Positions 17,070 through 24,373 of a stretch of DNA of 64,000 nt are shown here, one piece after another. Both the position numbers and the translations under genes were made by a program. This stretch comes from Natronomonas halophila (GTDB taxonomy: Archaea; Halobacteriota; Halobacteria; Halobacteriales; Haloarculaceae), in assembly GCF_013391085.1 (NCBI RefSeq), contig NZ_CP058334.1, positions 1-64,000 of the forward strand, written 5' to 3'. A model generated the notes under the pieces. That model was not told the origin of the DNA and searched no databases. It worked only from the letters and a program-made list of their open reading frames with translations. Every line of letters starts with the position of its first letter. The stretch's first letter is position 1.

Positions 17070-18046
17070 TGGGGCTCCTCCACGATGGCGAGTGGGAACC
17101 GGATGCCACCCGCGACCAGTACGACCATGACACCTTCGACGACCGAATCAAGGATTTCCGAGGTGCCGAGTTCCCAGCAGAGGTGGGCCGCTACCACCTC
17201 TACATCTCGCGGGCCTGCCCGTGGGCTCACAGGGTAGCGCTCACCCGACGGCTCCTCGGCCTCGAAGACGCTATCTCGGTCGATATCGTTGCCCCCGTCC
17301 GCCACGACCAGGGGTGGGAGTTCGCTCCCGAGAAGGCGAACTGTACGCCGGATTCGGTTCACGGCCACGACACCCTCTACGAGGTCTTTCAGGAGGCTGA
17401 CCCGGAGTATACGGGCCGTGTGACGGTCCCGGTCCTCTACGACCGGCAAACGGACATCATCGTCCACGAGGAGTCTGCGGAAATCGCTCGGATGCTCGCC
17501 ACCGAGTTCGGCCACCTCGCGTCGACCCCGTTGAACCTCTATCCGGAGTCGATTCGGGGGCGTATCGACGACGCCATCGAGGACATCCATACCTCGATTA
17601 ATACCGGCGTCTATCGGGCTGGGTTCGCCGAATCGCAGGCCGAATACGAGACGGCCGTTAGGGAACTCTTCGATGCTCTGGCACGCTGGGACGAGACGCT
17701 CGCCACTCGTCGCTACGTCGTTGGCGACCGTCTTACCCTCGCGGACGTGTTCCTCTTTCCGACGCTGTATCGGTTCGACGCCGTCTATCACACGCACTTC
17801 AAATGCAACGTCCGCCGTCTGGTCGACTTCGACCATCTCTGGGACTACGCCAGGGATATCTACCAGACACCGGGCGTCAGTGCAACCTGCAATATGGACC
17901 ACGTCAAGGCCCACTACTACTGGAGCCACGACGACATCAACCCAACCGGATTCGTGCCGGTCGGACCCGAACTCGACTGGACAGTACCTCATGGTCGGAG
18001 CGACCTGTCCGACGAGGACAGCAGTCTCGGCGAGGTGGAACGATGA
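17069..18046 (+). CDS. glutathionyl-hydroquinone reductase-like GST (YqjG/ECM4 family)
   Basis: 325 aa. The N-terminal thioredoxin-like domain carries RACPWAHR with catalytic C50, the hallmark of glutathionyl-hydroquinone reductases (Xi/omega GSTs). The C-terminal helical domain includes LTLADVFLFPTLYRFD. Family enzymes reductively remove a thiol adduct from hydroquinones. Haloarchaea generally use gamma-glutamylcysteine rather than glutathione, so the thiol partner here is probably different. It is translationally coupled to the DsbA-like gene (1-nt overlap, Shine-Dalgarno GGAGGTGA just upstream), which supports a joint role in thiol or quinone detoxification. Confidence 0.88.
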   Translation: MGLLHDGEWEPDATRDQYDHDTFDDRIKDFRGAEFPAEVGRYHLYISRACPWAHRVALTRRLLGLEDAISVDIVAPVRHDQGWEFAPEKANCTPDSVHGHDTLYEVFQEADPEYTGRVTVPVLYDRQTDIIVHEESAEIARMLATEFGHLASTPLNLYPESIRGRIDDAIEDIHTSINTGVYRAGFAESQAEYETAVRELFDALARWDETLATRRYVVGDRLTLADVFLFPTLYRFDAVYHTHFKCNVRRLVDFDHLWDYARDIYQTPGVSATCNMDHVKAHYYWSHDDINPTGFVPVGPELDWTVPHGRSDLSDEDSSLGEVER

Positions 18047-18102
18047 CCGACACATCTGATTCAGGGCTACAGCGGTCGTGGACACGGGACGAAGAACGAT
18101 AG
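18043..18102 (+). CDS. possible 19-aa coupled small ORF
   Basis: An ATGA overlap with the GST-like stop opens a frame encoding MTDTSDSGLQRSWTRDEER and a stop, ending 13 nt before the azlC ATG. The perfect overlap and acidic N-terminus favour translation, but it is too short to judge by composition. It may simply carry ribosomes across to azlC, or be a small protein. Treat as tentative. Confidence 0.35.
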   Translation: MTDTSDSGLQRSWTRDEER

Positions 18103-18115
18103 GAGAAAACGGGGA

Positions 18116-18874
18116 ATGACTCAGACAGACGCGGAACCACTCGGTAGGTCGTCGGGCAGCGGAGAGGCATCGACCGAGACGGAGAGCGAAGCACTCGAAT
18201 TCTCCCGTGACGGTATCCGGTCCGGGTTCGTCACGTGCGCCCCCGTCGCGCTTGGCGTCGGCGGGTACGGCCTCGTTTTCGGCGTTCTCGCACGTGAAGC
18301 CGGGTTGAGTGTCATGACTGCCGTCGCGATGAGCGCGACCGTGTTGGCGGGGGCGGCACAACTCATCGCCGTCGGACTGTGGGACTGGCCGATTCCCGCC
18401 GTCGCCGTCGTCGGAACGACGCTGGTGGTGAACCTCCGGTATCTACTGATGGGTGCGTCGTTGCGCCCGTGGTTTACCCGACTCCCGTCGCGTCAAGCGT
18501 ATACGAGCCTCTTTTTCATGGCCGACGAAAACTGGGCGCTCACCATCCAGGACCTCCGCGCTGGCAACGGACGCGGGGCGTTCCTTCTGGGTAGTGGGTT
18601 GGCAATCTGGGTCTTCTGGGTCGTCGCCACCGCTATCGGTGCAGTCGCTGGTGGTCGCATCGGCAACCCGGAAACCTACGGGCTGGATTTCGTCCTGACA
18701 GCCATCTTTCTCGCCCTCCTCGTCGGTTTTTGGGACGGACGAACATCCCTGGCTCCGTGGGTCGCGGCTGCCGTCGTCGCCGTGGCCGTCGAAACCGTGC
18801 TCCCCGGCCGGTGGTATATATTGGCTGGCGGGCTCGCCGCGAGTCTGACGGAGGTGACGCGTAATGTTCGATGA
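18116..18874 (+). CDS. azlC: AzlC family branched-chain amino acid exporter, large subunit
   Basis: 252 aa membrane protein with about seven hydrophobic segments. The opening FVTCAPVALGVGGYGLVFGV and the following ATVLAGAAQLIAVGLW are typical of AzlC/YgaZ, the large subunit that exports branched-chain amino acids together with AzlD/YgaH. The first ~35 residues are hydrophilic and acidic. GGAG lies 10 nt upstream as a Shine-Dalgarno. Its 3' end overlaps azlD by 11 nt. Its place in an operon with thiol and quinone enzymes suggests that the exported substrate could be a small amino acid or thiol conjugate, but that is inference. Confidence 0.9.
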   Translation: MTQTDAEPLGRSSGSGEASTETESEALEFSRDGIRSGFVTCAPVALGVGGYGLVFGVLAREAGLSVMTAVAMSATVLAGAAQLIAVGLWDWPIPAVAVVGTTLVVNLRYLLMGASLRPWFTRLPSRQAYTSLFFMADENWALTIQDLRAGNGRGAFLLGSGLAIWVFWVVATAIGAVAGGRIGNPETYGLDFVLTAIFLALLVGFWDGRTSLAPWVAAAVVAVAVETVLPGRWYILAGGLAASLTEVTRNVR

Positions 18875-19184
18875 GGTGTCGCTGACTGCGCTGGCAGTCG
18901 TGTTCGGGATGAGTATCGTCACGTACGCGACCAAAGCCGGCGGATTCTGGGCCCTAGACCGAATCGACCCGTCGGAGTCGGTTCGAGAGGCGCTCGACGT
19001 CCTTCCGGGGGGTATCATCGTCGCCATCCTCACCGTTCGTTTGCTGGATGGCGGACCGACCGAGTGGACGGCCGGAATCGCCGTCGTCCTCGTCGCTTAC
19101 CGAACCGAGAACGTCTTGCTCGCAATGGCTGCCGGTGTTGGAACGCTGTTAATCGTCCGGTGGGGACGAACCGGAATCGTCTAG
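18864..19184 (+). CDS. azlD: AzlD family transporter, small subunit
   Basis: 106 aa with three to four hydrophobic segments; the N-terminal VVFGMSIVTYATKAGGFW and DVLPGGIIVAILTVRLL are typical of AzlD/YgaH. It forms the two-component exporter with AzlC. It starts inside the azlC 3' end with a strong GGAGGTGA Shine-Dalgarno 6 nt before the ATG, so the subunits are translationally coupled. It is the last gene of the DsbA-like operon. Confidence 0.88.
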   Translation: MFDEVSLTALAVVFGMSIVTYATKAGGFWALDRIDPSESVREALDVLPGGIIVAILTVRLLDGGPTEWTAGIAVVLVAYRTENVLLAMAAGVGTLLIVRWGRTGIV

Positions 19185-19340
19185 CCGCCACCTCGACACC
19201 ACTGCCAATCATTTATATAAGTACTGACAGATAAATTTTCCCCCTTCGAATAGGGATACGCACCTAGCATCTATTCCTGATATTCACCGATAAAACCCGC
19301 AAAACCTGCTCGTGGTTCGTTGTGTGCTCCTCGTTTCTCT
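19185..19340 (+). other. gene-free stretch with orphan TATA box
   Basis: No coding frame is visible. TTTATATAA at 19212-19220 is a very good archaeal TATA box with no start codon at leaderless distance on either strand; the next gene has its own promoter near 19383. It could drive a small RNA or be a relic. Confidence 0.35.
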
Positions 19341-19390
19341 CCAGTATAGCAGGGTGAACCTGGTATAGTATAACTTGCCTGAAATATATT
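19341..19390 (+). promoter_or_regulatory. 19-bp-type operator repeat plus TATA, DoxX unit
   Basis: CCTGGTATAGTATAACTTG (19359-19377) is followed exactly 19 nt later by CCTGAAATATATT (19378-19390), and preceded by a weaker unit beginning CCAGTATAG. It aligns to the promoter of the DsbA-like operon with 27 identities in 33 positions. The TATA part ends 30 nt before the ATG of the 30-aa ORF, fitting a leaderless transcript. Confidence 0.6.
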
Positions 19391-19420
19391 TATCGAACGT
19401 CCGTCTCTCCGCTTGCAACG

Positions 19421-19513
19421 ATGTCAGCGAACGACATTCGACACGCGACGGGTGGAAGAGAACGGACGAACAGCAGGCCGCGAACGCACGACTCGACGGG
19501 AGGTGACAGCTGA
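19421..19513 (+). CDS. possible 30-aa ORF coupled to DoxX
   Basis: Encodes MSANDIRHATGGRERTNSRP and ten further residues, hydrophilic and Arg-rich, with no cysteine. It begins at leaderless distance from the shared TATA element and ends in TGATG, overlapping the DoxX start. Without it the DoxX mRNA would have a ~90-nt leader. It may be a translated leader that couples DoxX synthesis to its own translation. The composition is not strongly protein-like, so confidence is moderate. Confidence 0.4.
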   Translation: MSANDIRHATGGRERTNSRPRTHDSTGGDS

Positions 19514-19929
19514 TGGTTTTCTCCTCGACGCTATCCGGAGCGGCCTTCTTACTGAGTCGGGTGCTGTTCGCGCTCGCCATCGGTTACCTCGCGCTCGGTA
19601 ACCTGTTCGACCTCGAATCGTCGGTCGGCTACGCCGAGAGCAAGGGGGCGCCACTGGCTGTAGTCAGCGTCCCGCTGGGGAGTCTCGGGCTAATCGTGGG
19701 GTCGCTCGCAGTCCTCACCGGTGTTTACCCCGCAGTCGGTGCGCTGGCGGTGCTCGCCTTCCTCGTCCCGATTACGGCCATCATGCACGACTTCTGGACG
19801 ATGGAGGGTCAGGACAGACAGAACGAACAGGTTCACTTCCTGAAAAACGTCGGCCTCATCGGGAGTGCACTTGTTTTCCTGGCGCTCTCGACTGTTACGT
19901 GGCCGCTGGCCGTCGGCATGGGGTTCTGA
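19513..19929 (+). CDS. DoxX family membrane protein
   Basis: 138 aa with four hydrophobic segments (LLSRVLFALAIGYLALGNLF, VSVPLGSLGLIVGSLAVL, AVLAFLVPITAIMHDFW, VGLIGSALVFLALSTVTW), matching the DoxX/DoxD-like family. Family members are linked to quinone or thiosulfate redox chemistry at the membrane and to oxidative-stress complexes in bacteria. Its Shine-Dalgarno GGAGGTGA lies 7 nt upstream inside the preceding small ORF. It shares an operator type with the DsbA-like/GST operon, suggesting one stimulon. Confidence 0.85.
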   Translation: MVFSSTLSGAAFLLSRVLFALAIGYLALGNLFDLESSVGYAESKGAPLAVVSVPLGSLGLIVGSLAVLTGVYPAVGALAVLAFLVPITAIMHDFWTMEGQDRQNEQVHFLKNVGLIGSALVFLALSTVTWPLAVGMGF

Positions 19930-20036
19930 GGCGACCAGAGCGCCTCTTTTCGGACGCCTTCGGAGCAACGTGGCATCGTACCGCTCGCCCCTGATAGGGC
20001 TCAATATTTATACGCCATTGTGTCCGTGTGGCATTC

Positions 20037-20975
20037 ATGGCCAGTGACCCATCAGACAGGACGCAGGCGGCCACTGACGCCGAATCGGCGTTCATGACCC
20101 TGAGCCACGACCTTCGGTTAGAAATTCTCCTCGCGTTGTGGGACGCCCCGGGGTTTTCGTTGTCGTTCTCGGAACTCCGGAAGACGGTGGGTGAACGTGA
20201 CTCGGGGAGCTTCACGTACCACCTCTCGGAGTTACGGGACCACTTCGTCGCTAAAACTGACGAGGGGTACGAACTCCAATACCCCGGACACCGTGTCCTC
20301 GATGCGATCCAGAGCGGCGTCTTCCACGAGCAGGTCGCCGTCGGACCGGTCGAACTCGATACCGACTGCCGGGCCTGTGGGGAACAACTGACTTTCAAGT
20401 ACGACACCGATTACATCGCCCGAGTTCGGTGCTCAGACTGTGGGAACCGTGCGATAGAATGGCCGTTCGACCCCGGTGGTATCGCTGACCGCGACGACGA
20501 TGCGATAGTCGCGGCCTTCGACCGACGGACGAGACTCATCTGGTCGTGTGCTCTCGACGGTGTCTGTCCGTTCTGTGCTGGCCGCGTCGACCGGGAGTTA
20601 ACCAGTCAGGTCCACGAGGAAGGCGCTTGCGTCGGCGTTATCGAACAACTCGACCGGTACGACGAGTACTTCGCCCGTGACCATCCCGCAGTCGTGGCAG
20701 TCGACTGCGAACGGTGCAGTTTCTACAGTTTCATTCCCGTCGGCGTCGTCCTGTTGACGCGTCCGGCGGTTTCGGGGCGACTCCACGAGGCCGATATCGA
20801 CGTCCGAGCGACGCCGCTATGGGACCTCGGTTTCGTGGTCGACGCCGACGCCGTTACTGTTCGGGACACCGACCCCATGTGCGTCGATGTCTCGGTTTTA
20901 GACGCTCCCGAGTCGCTGGCCTTCACTATCGATGCATCTATCGACGTCATCGGCGAGGCGACTCCCGAAACATAA
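20037..20975 (+). CDS. ArsR-like winged-helix regulator with C-terminal zinc ribbons (paralogue)
   Basis: 312 aa, same architecture as the regulator at 15174: winged-helix (AFMTLSHDLRLEILLALWDA... SFTYHLSELRDHFV) then cysteine pairs CRACGE, CSDCGN, CPFCAG and CERCS. The two proteins also share the closing region (TPLWDLGF versus TPIWELEF). A TATA-like ATATTTATA lies about 28 nt before the ATG, fitting a leaderless mRNA; an in-frame GTG three codons earlier is less likely. It stands alone between the DoxX gene and the acyl-CoA dehydrogenase operon and is a candidate regulator of either shared motif. Confidence 0.8.
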   Translation: MASDPSDRTQAATDAESAFMTLSHDLRLEILLALWDAPGFSLSFSELRKTVGERDSGSFTYHLSELRDHFVAKTDEGYELQYPGHRVLDAIQSGVFHEQVAVGPVELDTDCRACGEQLTFKYDTDYIARVRCSDCGNRAIEWPFDPGGIADRDDDAIVAAFDRRTRLIWSCALDGVCPFCAGRVDRELTSQVHEEGACVGVIEQLDRYDEYFARDHPAVVAVDCERCSFYSFIPVGVVLLTRPAVSGRLHEADIDVRATPLWDLGFVVDADAVTVRDTDPMCVDVSVLDAPESLAFTIDASIDVIGEATPET

Positions 20976-20980
20976 CGGAA

Positions 20981-21018
20981 TTTACTGAAACGGGTTCCAC
21001 GGAGCGTTTAATTACGGT
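20981..21018 (+). promoter_or_regulatory. TGRAA-N4-TTCCA dyad promoter, acyl-CoA dehydrogenase operon
   Basis: TGAAACGGGTTCCA (20986-20999) is an imperfect dyad, followed by GGAGCGTTTAATTA, a TATA-like element. Thirty positions from TTTACTG align to the promoter of the FMN reductase gene with 24 identities. About 100 nt of leader separate it from the acyl-CoA dehydrogenase ATG. Confidence 0.5.
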
Positions 21019-21118
21019 TCGAACGTCTATCTAGCTGACTCTGCAAGGAGACGAAAGCAATCGGTCGCACTGTGCAGTAATCATCTCAACCGACTCGATA
21101 TACGGCTCAACGGCCGAG

Positions 21119-22267
21119 ATGGTCATGAACTTCCAACTCACAGACACACAACGTACACTCCGAAACGACGTTCGCGAGTTCGCACAAACCACCATCAAAC
21201 CGCAGGCTATCGAACTCGACCAGAACGAGGAACACCCCACCGAAATCTTGGAAGAACTGGGAGAGCGAGGCTATGGGGGGTTGACGCTCCCGGAAGAGTA
21301 CGGCGGCGAAGGACAGGGACTGGTCGAACTCGCAATAGTTATCGAAGAAGTAGCCGCTGCACTGATGCCCGTCGCCAGCGCAGTGGCGCTGCATCTCGAC
21401 ATCGCGACGGTTATCGAGAAGTTCGGGACCGAGCGACAACGGGAGCGGTTTCTCCCGTCGATGGCGTCGTTCGAGACGGTCGGCGCCCTCGGTCTCAGCG
21501 AAACCAACGCTGGCAGTAATAAACTGGAGATGGAAACGACCGCGGAGAAAGAGGGAGATACGTGGGTTCTGAACGGACACAAGCGATGGATTACGAACCT
21601 CCAGCACGCTGATTACGTCCTCACGTACGCGAAAACCGGCCCGGAGACGGAAGCGCCACATAACATCAGTGCGTTTCTCGTCCCTACCGACGACTTCGAG
21701 ATAGAGACCGTCTGGAACACGCTCGGAGCTAATACGGTGAAATCGCCGAAAGCGACGCTGGACAACGTACAGGTCCCCGATACTCGACGTATCGGAGACG
21801 TAGGTGAGGCGTACGTACAGCGCAGCGAGGTCGACATCGGCGTGAACGTTCCCGCCCGTGGCGTCGGTATCGCTCGTGCGGCGCTGGATGAAACGGTCGA
21901 GTACACGAAACGACGCGAACAGTACGGGCATGCCATCGCTGATTTCCAAGGGAGCAAGTGGCAAATCGGCAAGATGGCCGAGCGAGCGGACGTCGCTCGA
22001 TTACTTACGCTCCGAGCAGCGGCCAAAGCGGACCGAAATCTGGACTCGACCCGAGAGTTCAGTATGGCGAAGGTATACGCGACTCAGGCGGCCGTCGATA
22101 ACGCAAACGACGCGTTACAGCTCCACGGCGGTATCGGCTATACGACCGAAAAACACGTCGAACGCCATCTCCGTGACGCTCGACTGCTGACGATTGCCGG
22201 TGGCCCGAACGAAGGCCATAAGGACGCGCTCGGCGAGGCCGTCTACGAGGCATATTCCGAACCATGA
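21119..22267 (+). CDS. acyl-CoA dehydrogenase family protein, unusual active site
   Basis: 382 aa with all three acyl-CoA dehydrogenase domains (LGLSETNAGSNKLEM in the middle, LQLHGGIGYTTEKHVERHLR near the end). At the position where short-chain enzymes have the catalytic Glu (YEGT-type), this protein reads TIAGGPNE (358-365) with Ala360, so the base is missing or lies elsewhere, as in isovaleryl- and long-chain enzymes, or the chemistry differs. It is followed after ~110 nt by a trans-sulfuration PLP enzyme, suggesting breakdown of a sulfur- or branched-chain-derived CoA ester. An ATG two codons later could also start it. Confidence 0.85.
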   Translation: MVMNFQLTDTQRTLRNDVREFAQTTIKPQAIELDQNEEHPTEILEELGERGYGGLTLPEEYGGEGQGLVELAIVIEEVAAALMPVASAVALHLDIATVIEKFGTERQRERFLPSMASFETVGALGLSETNAGSNKLEMETTAEKEGDTWVLNGHKRWITNLQHADYVLTYAKTGPETEAPHNISAFLVPTDDFEIETVWNTLGANTVKSPKATLDNVQVPDTRRIGDVGEAYVQRSEVDIGVNVPARGVGIARAALDETVEYTKRREQYGHAIADFQGSKWQIGKMAERADVARLLTLRAAAKADRNLDSTREFSMAKVYATQAAVDNANDALQLHGGIGYTTEKHVERHLRDARLLTIAGGPNEGHKDALGEAVYEAYSEP

Positions 22268-22375
22268 TGTACCAATCGAAGGCGCCCCATCTCGAACCAT
22301 CACACACGTCCTTGGTAACCAATGAGACCGCTGGCTCGTTGCCGTCGAGTCGGCTCTCGGATTCAAATCGATACG

Positions 22376-23557
22376 ATGGCTGATTTCGACACGACGGCGT
22401 TCATCACGGAAGCGGTTCACAGCGGTGAGGAAGTGGCCGAACTGAGCTCCGAATCGGGGGACGTCGTCTCACCGATTCATCTCGCGACACATCACGCGAT
22501 GCGTTCTCCCGGGGTTGCCGAACACGATTACAAATACTCCCGGTTCGGGAATCCAACACGGGACGCGCTCGAAACACGCCTCGCTCGACTCATCGGAGCG
22601 AACGAGGCCATCGCGTTCAGTTCCGGGACAGCAGCCATCGCGACGGCGTGTCTCGCCCTCTGTGATTCCGGCGATCATGTCGTCGCGTTCGACGGGGTCT
22701 ACGGCGGTACGAGAGTCCTGTTCGACGATTTACTGCGAGAACAGATGGGCGTCGACATCGAGTACGTGGACGCGACGAACACTGACGCGATCGAGGCTGC
22801 GATTCGACCTGAGACGAGCCTCCTCTGGCTGGAAACGCCGACCAACCCACTACTGAAGCTCTGTGACCTGCATGGAGCGGCCGAAATCGCCCGCGAGAAC
22901 GGAGTGAAACTCGGCGTCGATAACACATTCGCTACGCCGTACTTCCAACGACCGCTCGAAATCGGTGCGGACGTCGTCGTTCACAGTACGACCAAATATC
23001 TGAACGGTCATAGCGATTCGACCGGCGGCGTAGTTGCGACCGACGATTCGGACATCGCCGAACGCGTCTCGGAACTTCAGCAGTACACCCTTGGGAATCT
23101 ACTCCCCCCGTTCGACGCATATCTCGTCCTCCGTGGGGTGAAGACGCTCCCCCTGCGAATGACCCAACACGAAACGAACGCGCAGGCCATTGCGGACTAT
23201 CTCGTCGACCATTCGGCCGTCAGCGAGGTGAACTATCCGGGGCTCGAATCCCATCCGCAGCATGCGTTGGCCCGGCGACAGATGGACGGGTTCGGCGGCA
23301 TCGTCTCGTTCGAACTGGATGCCACCGAAGCAGAAACGAGAGCGGTAATCGAGGAACTGGACCTGTTCACGACCGCGGTGAGTCTCGGGGGCGTCGAATC
23401 CTTGGTCGACCACCCCTGGACGATGTCGGCTTCGTTTATGCCAGCGGCGGACCGCCGCGAAGCAGGAATCTCGGAGTCGCTCGTGCGGATGCCGGTCGGT
23501 ATCGAGAGTAGTACGGATTTGATTCGGGATATCGAACAAGCGTTGAACTACCTTTGA
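22376..23557 (+). CDS. trans-sulfuration PLP enzyme (cystathionine/methionine gamma-lyase or synthase)
   Basis: 393 aa, Cys/Met metabolism PLP family (fold type I). Schiff-base K207 lies in HSTTKYLNGHSD, the cofactor aspartate in VDNTFATP (D182), and the phosphate-binding YSRFGNPT near 54-61. The family includes cystathionine gamma-synthase, cystathionine beta/gamma-lyases and methionine gamma-lyase; sequence alone does not settle which. The ATG (MADFDTTAFI) matches family starts, while the longer frame adds an Arg-rich leader. It probably shares a transcript with the acyl-CoA dehydrogenase upstream. A 2-oxo acid product feeding acyl-CoA metabolism would link the two. Confidence 0.88.
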   Translation: MADFDTTAFITEAVHSGEEVAELSSESGDVVSPIHLATHHAMRSPGVAEHDYKYSRFGNPTRDALETRLARLIGANEAIAFSSGTAAIATACLALCDSGDHVVAFDGVYGGTRVLFDDLLREQMGVDIEYVDATNTDAIEAAIRPETSLLWLETPTNPLLKLCDLHGAAEIARENGVKLGVDNTFATPYFQRPLEIGADVVVHSTTKYLNGHSDSTGGVVATDDSDIAERVSELQQYTLGNLLPPFDAYLVLRGVKTLPLRMTQHETNAQAIADYLVDHSAVSEVNYPGLESHPQHALARRQMDGFGGIVSFELDATEAETRAVIEELDLFTTAVSLGGVESLVDHPWTMSASFMPAADRREAGISESLVRMPVGIESSTDLIRDIEQALNYL

Positions 23558-23578
23558 ACGCCTCCGGCGCCGCGGTTC

Positions 23579-23608
23579 GGTGCCTTCGGCACCTGATAGT
23601 GGTTCTTT
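23579..23608 (+). terminator. hairpin terminator after the PLP enzyme gene
   Basis: Perfect stem GGTGCC-TTC-GGCACC starting 22 nt after the stop, followed by TGATAGTGGTTCTTTT. The stem plus downstream T-run fits an end of transcript for the acyl-CoA dehydrogenase/PLP enzyme unit. Behind it lie two imperfect direct repeats (AGTGGTTCTTTTCCGAAC and AGTGGTCCTTCTCGAAC) of unknown role. Confidence 0.5.
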
Positions 23609-23725
23609 TCCGAACATCCACAGTGGTCCTTCTCGAACCAATTCTAGACCCAGCGGCAGCCATCTCCATCGTTGGTGACAGGGTGGCTGTCGAGAAGCAG
23701 TGTTATTCCGAATAGCATAAGAAAA

Positions 23726-23763
23726 TTTACTGGAAATCGTTCCACCGAGCGCTTAACTAACCT
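23726..23763 (+). promoter_or_regulatory. TGRAA-N4-TTCCA dyad promoter, FMN reductase operon
   Basis: TGGAAATCGTTCCA (23731-23744) is a perfect 5-bp-arm dyad, followed by GAGCGCTTAACTA. The TATA-like CTTAACTA ends 28 nt before the second ATG of the reductase gene. The motif matches that upstream of the acyl-CoA dehydrogenase operon, so both are probably controlled by one regulator; the HxlR protein encoded in this operon is the simplest candidate. Confidence 0.5.
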
Positions 23764-23786
23764 TAGTACGTGTAATGCGACAAGCG

Positions 23787-24371
23787 ATGAAAGTAACCGA
23801 TAGCAAACATATCGTCGCGTTATGCGGTAGTCAGCGCGACGGCAGTCATACTCGGCAGGCACTCGAACGGGCCCTGAAAGCGGCCGAGGCTGACGGTGCC
23901 ACGACCGACCTCGTTGACCTCGCCGCGCTGGATCTCCCCGTCTTTGACCCCGATCGGAGTGACGCCGGGGACGCTACGGAACTCCGCCGCCGCGTCCGGA
24001 ATGCTGACGGGGTTTTGCTGGGTTCCCCGATGTACCATGGGTCGTACTCGTCGGTTCTGAAGACCGCACTCGATTACTGTGGGTTCGACGAGTTCGAAGA
24101 AACAACCGTCGGCCTACTGGTCGTCTCCGGTGGCGGATTCCCCACGCCTGCATTGGAGCATCTCCGGTCCGTTTCGCGGGCACTCGATGCGTGGGTGCTT
24201 CCCCATCAAGTCGCAATCCCCGATTCACACAGCGCCTTCGAAGCTGGCCGATTAACCGACGAGCGTCTAATCGAGCGCATCGAGACGCTTGGGACGGACC
24301 TCGTCGAATACGCCGGCGTCGAATCGTACCCGGAAACCACTGCCGCCTGTGCCGTTCCCACGGCTGATTAA
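23787..24371 (+). CDS. NADPH-dependent FMN reductase / quinone reductase-like flavoprotein
   Basis: 194 aa flavodoxin-fold protein. ALCGSQRDGSHTRQA is the FMN phosphate loop, and SPMYHGSYSSVLKTALDYCG is the FMN_red family signature. Such enzymes reduce FMN, quinones, azo compounds or metals with NAD(P)H. The ATG chosen is the second in frame (MKVTDSKHI), because the TATA-like element is too close to the first one for a leaderless start. It is followed after 2 nt by an HxlR regulator gene. A close paralogue is encoded at 40201. Confidence 0.87.
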   Translation: MKVTDSKHIVALCGSQRDGSHTRQALERALKAAEADGATTDLVDLAALDLPVFDPDRSDAGDATELRRRVRNADGVLLGSPMYHGSYSSVLKTALDYCGFDEFEETTVGLLVVSGGGFPTPALEHLRSVSRALDAWVLPHQVAIPDSHSAFEAGRLTDERLIERIETLGTDLVEYAGVESYPETTAACAVPTAD

Positions 24372-24373
24372 CC

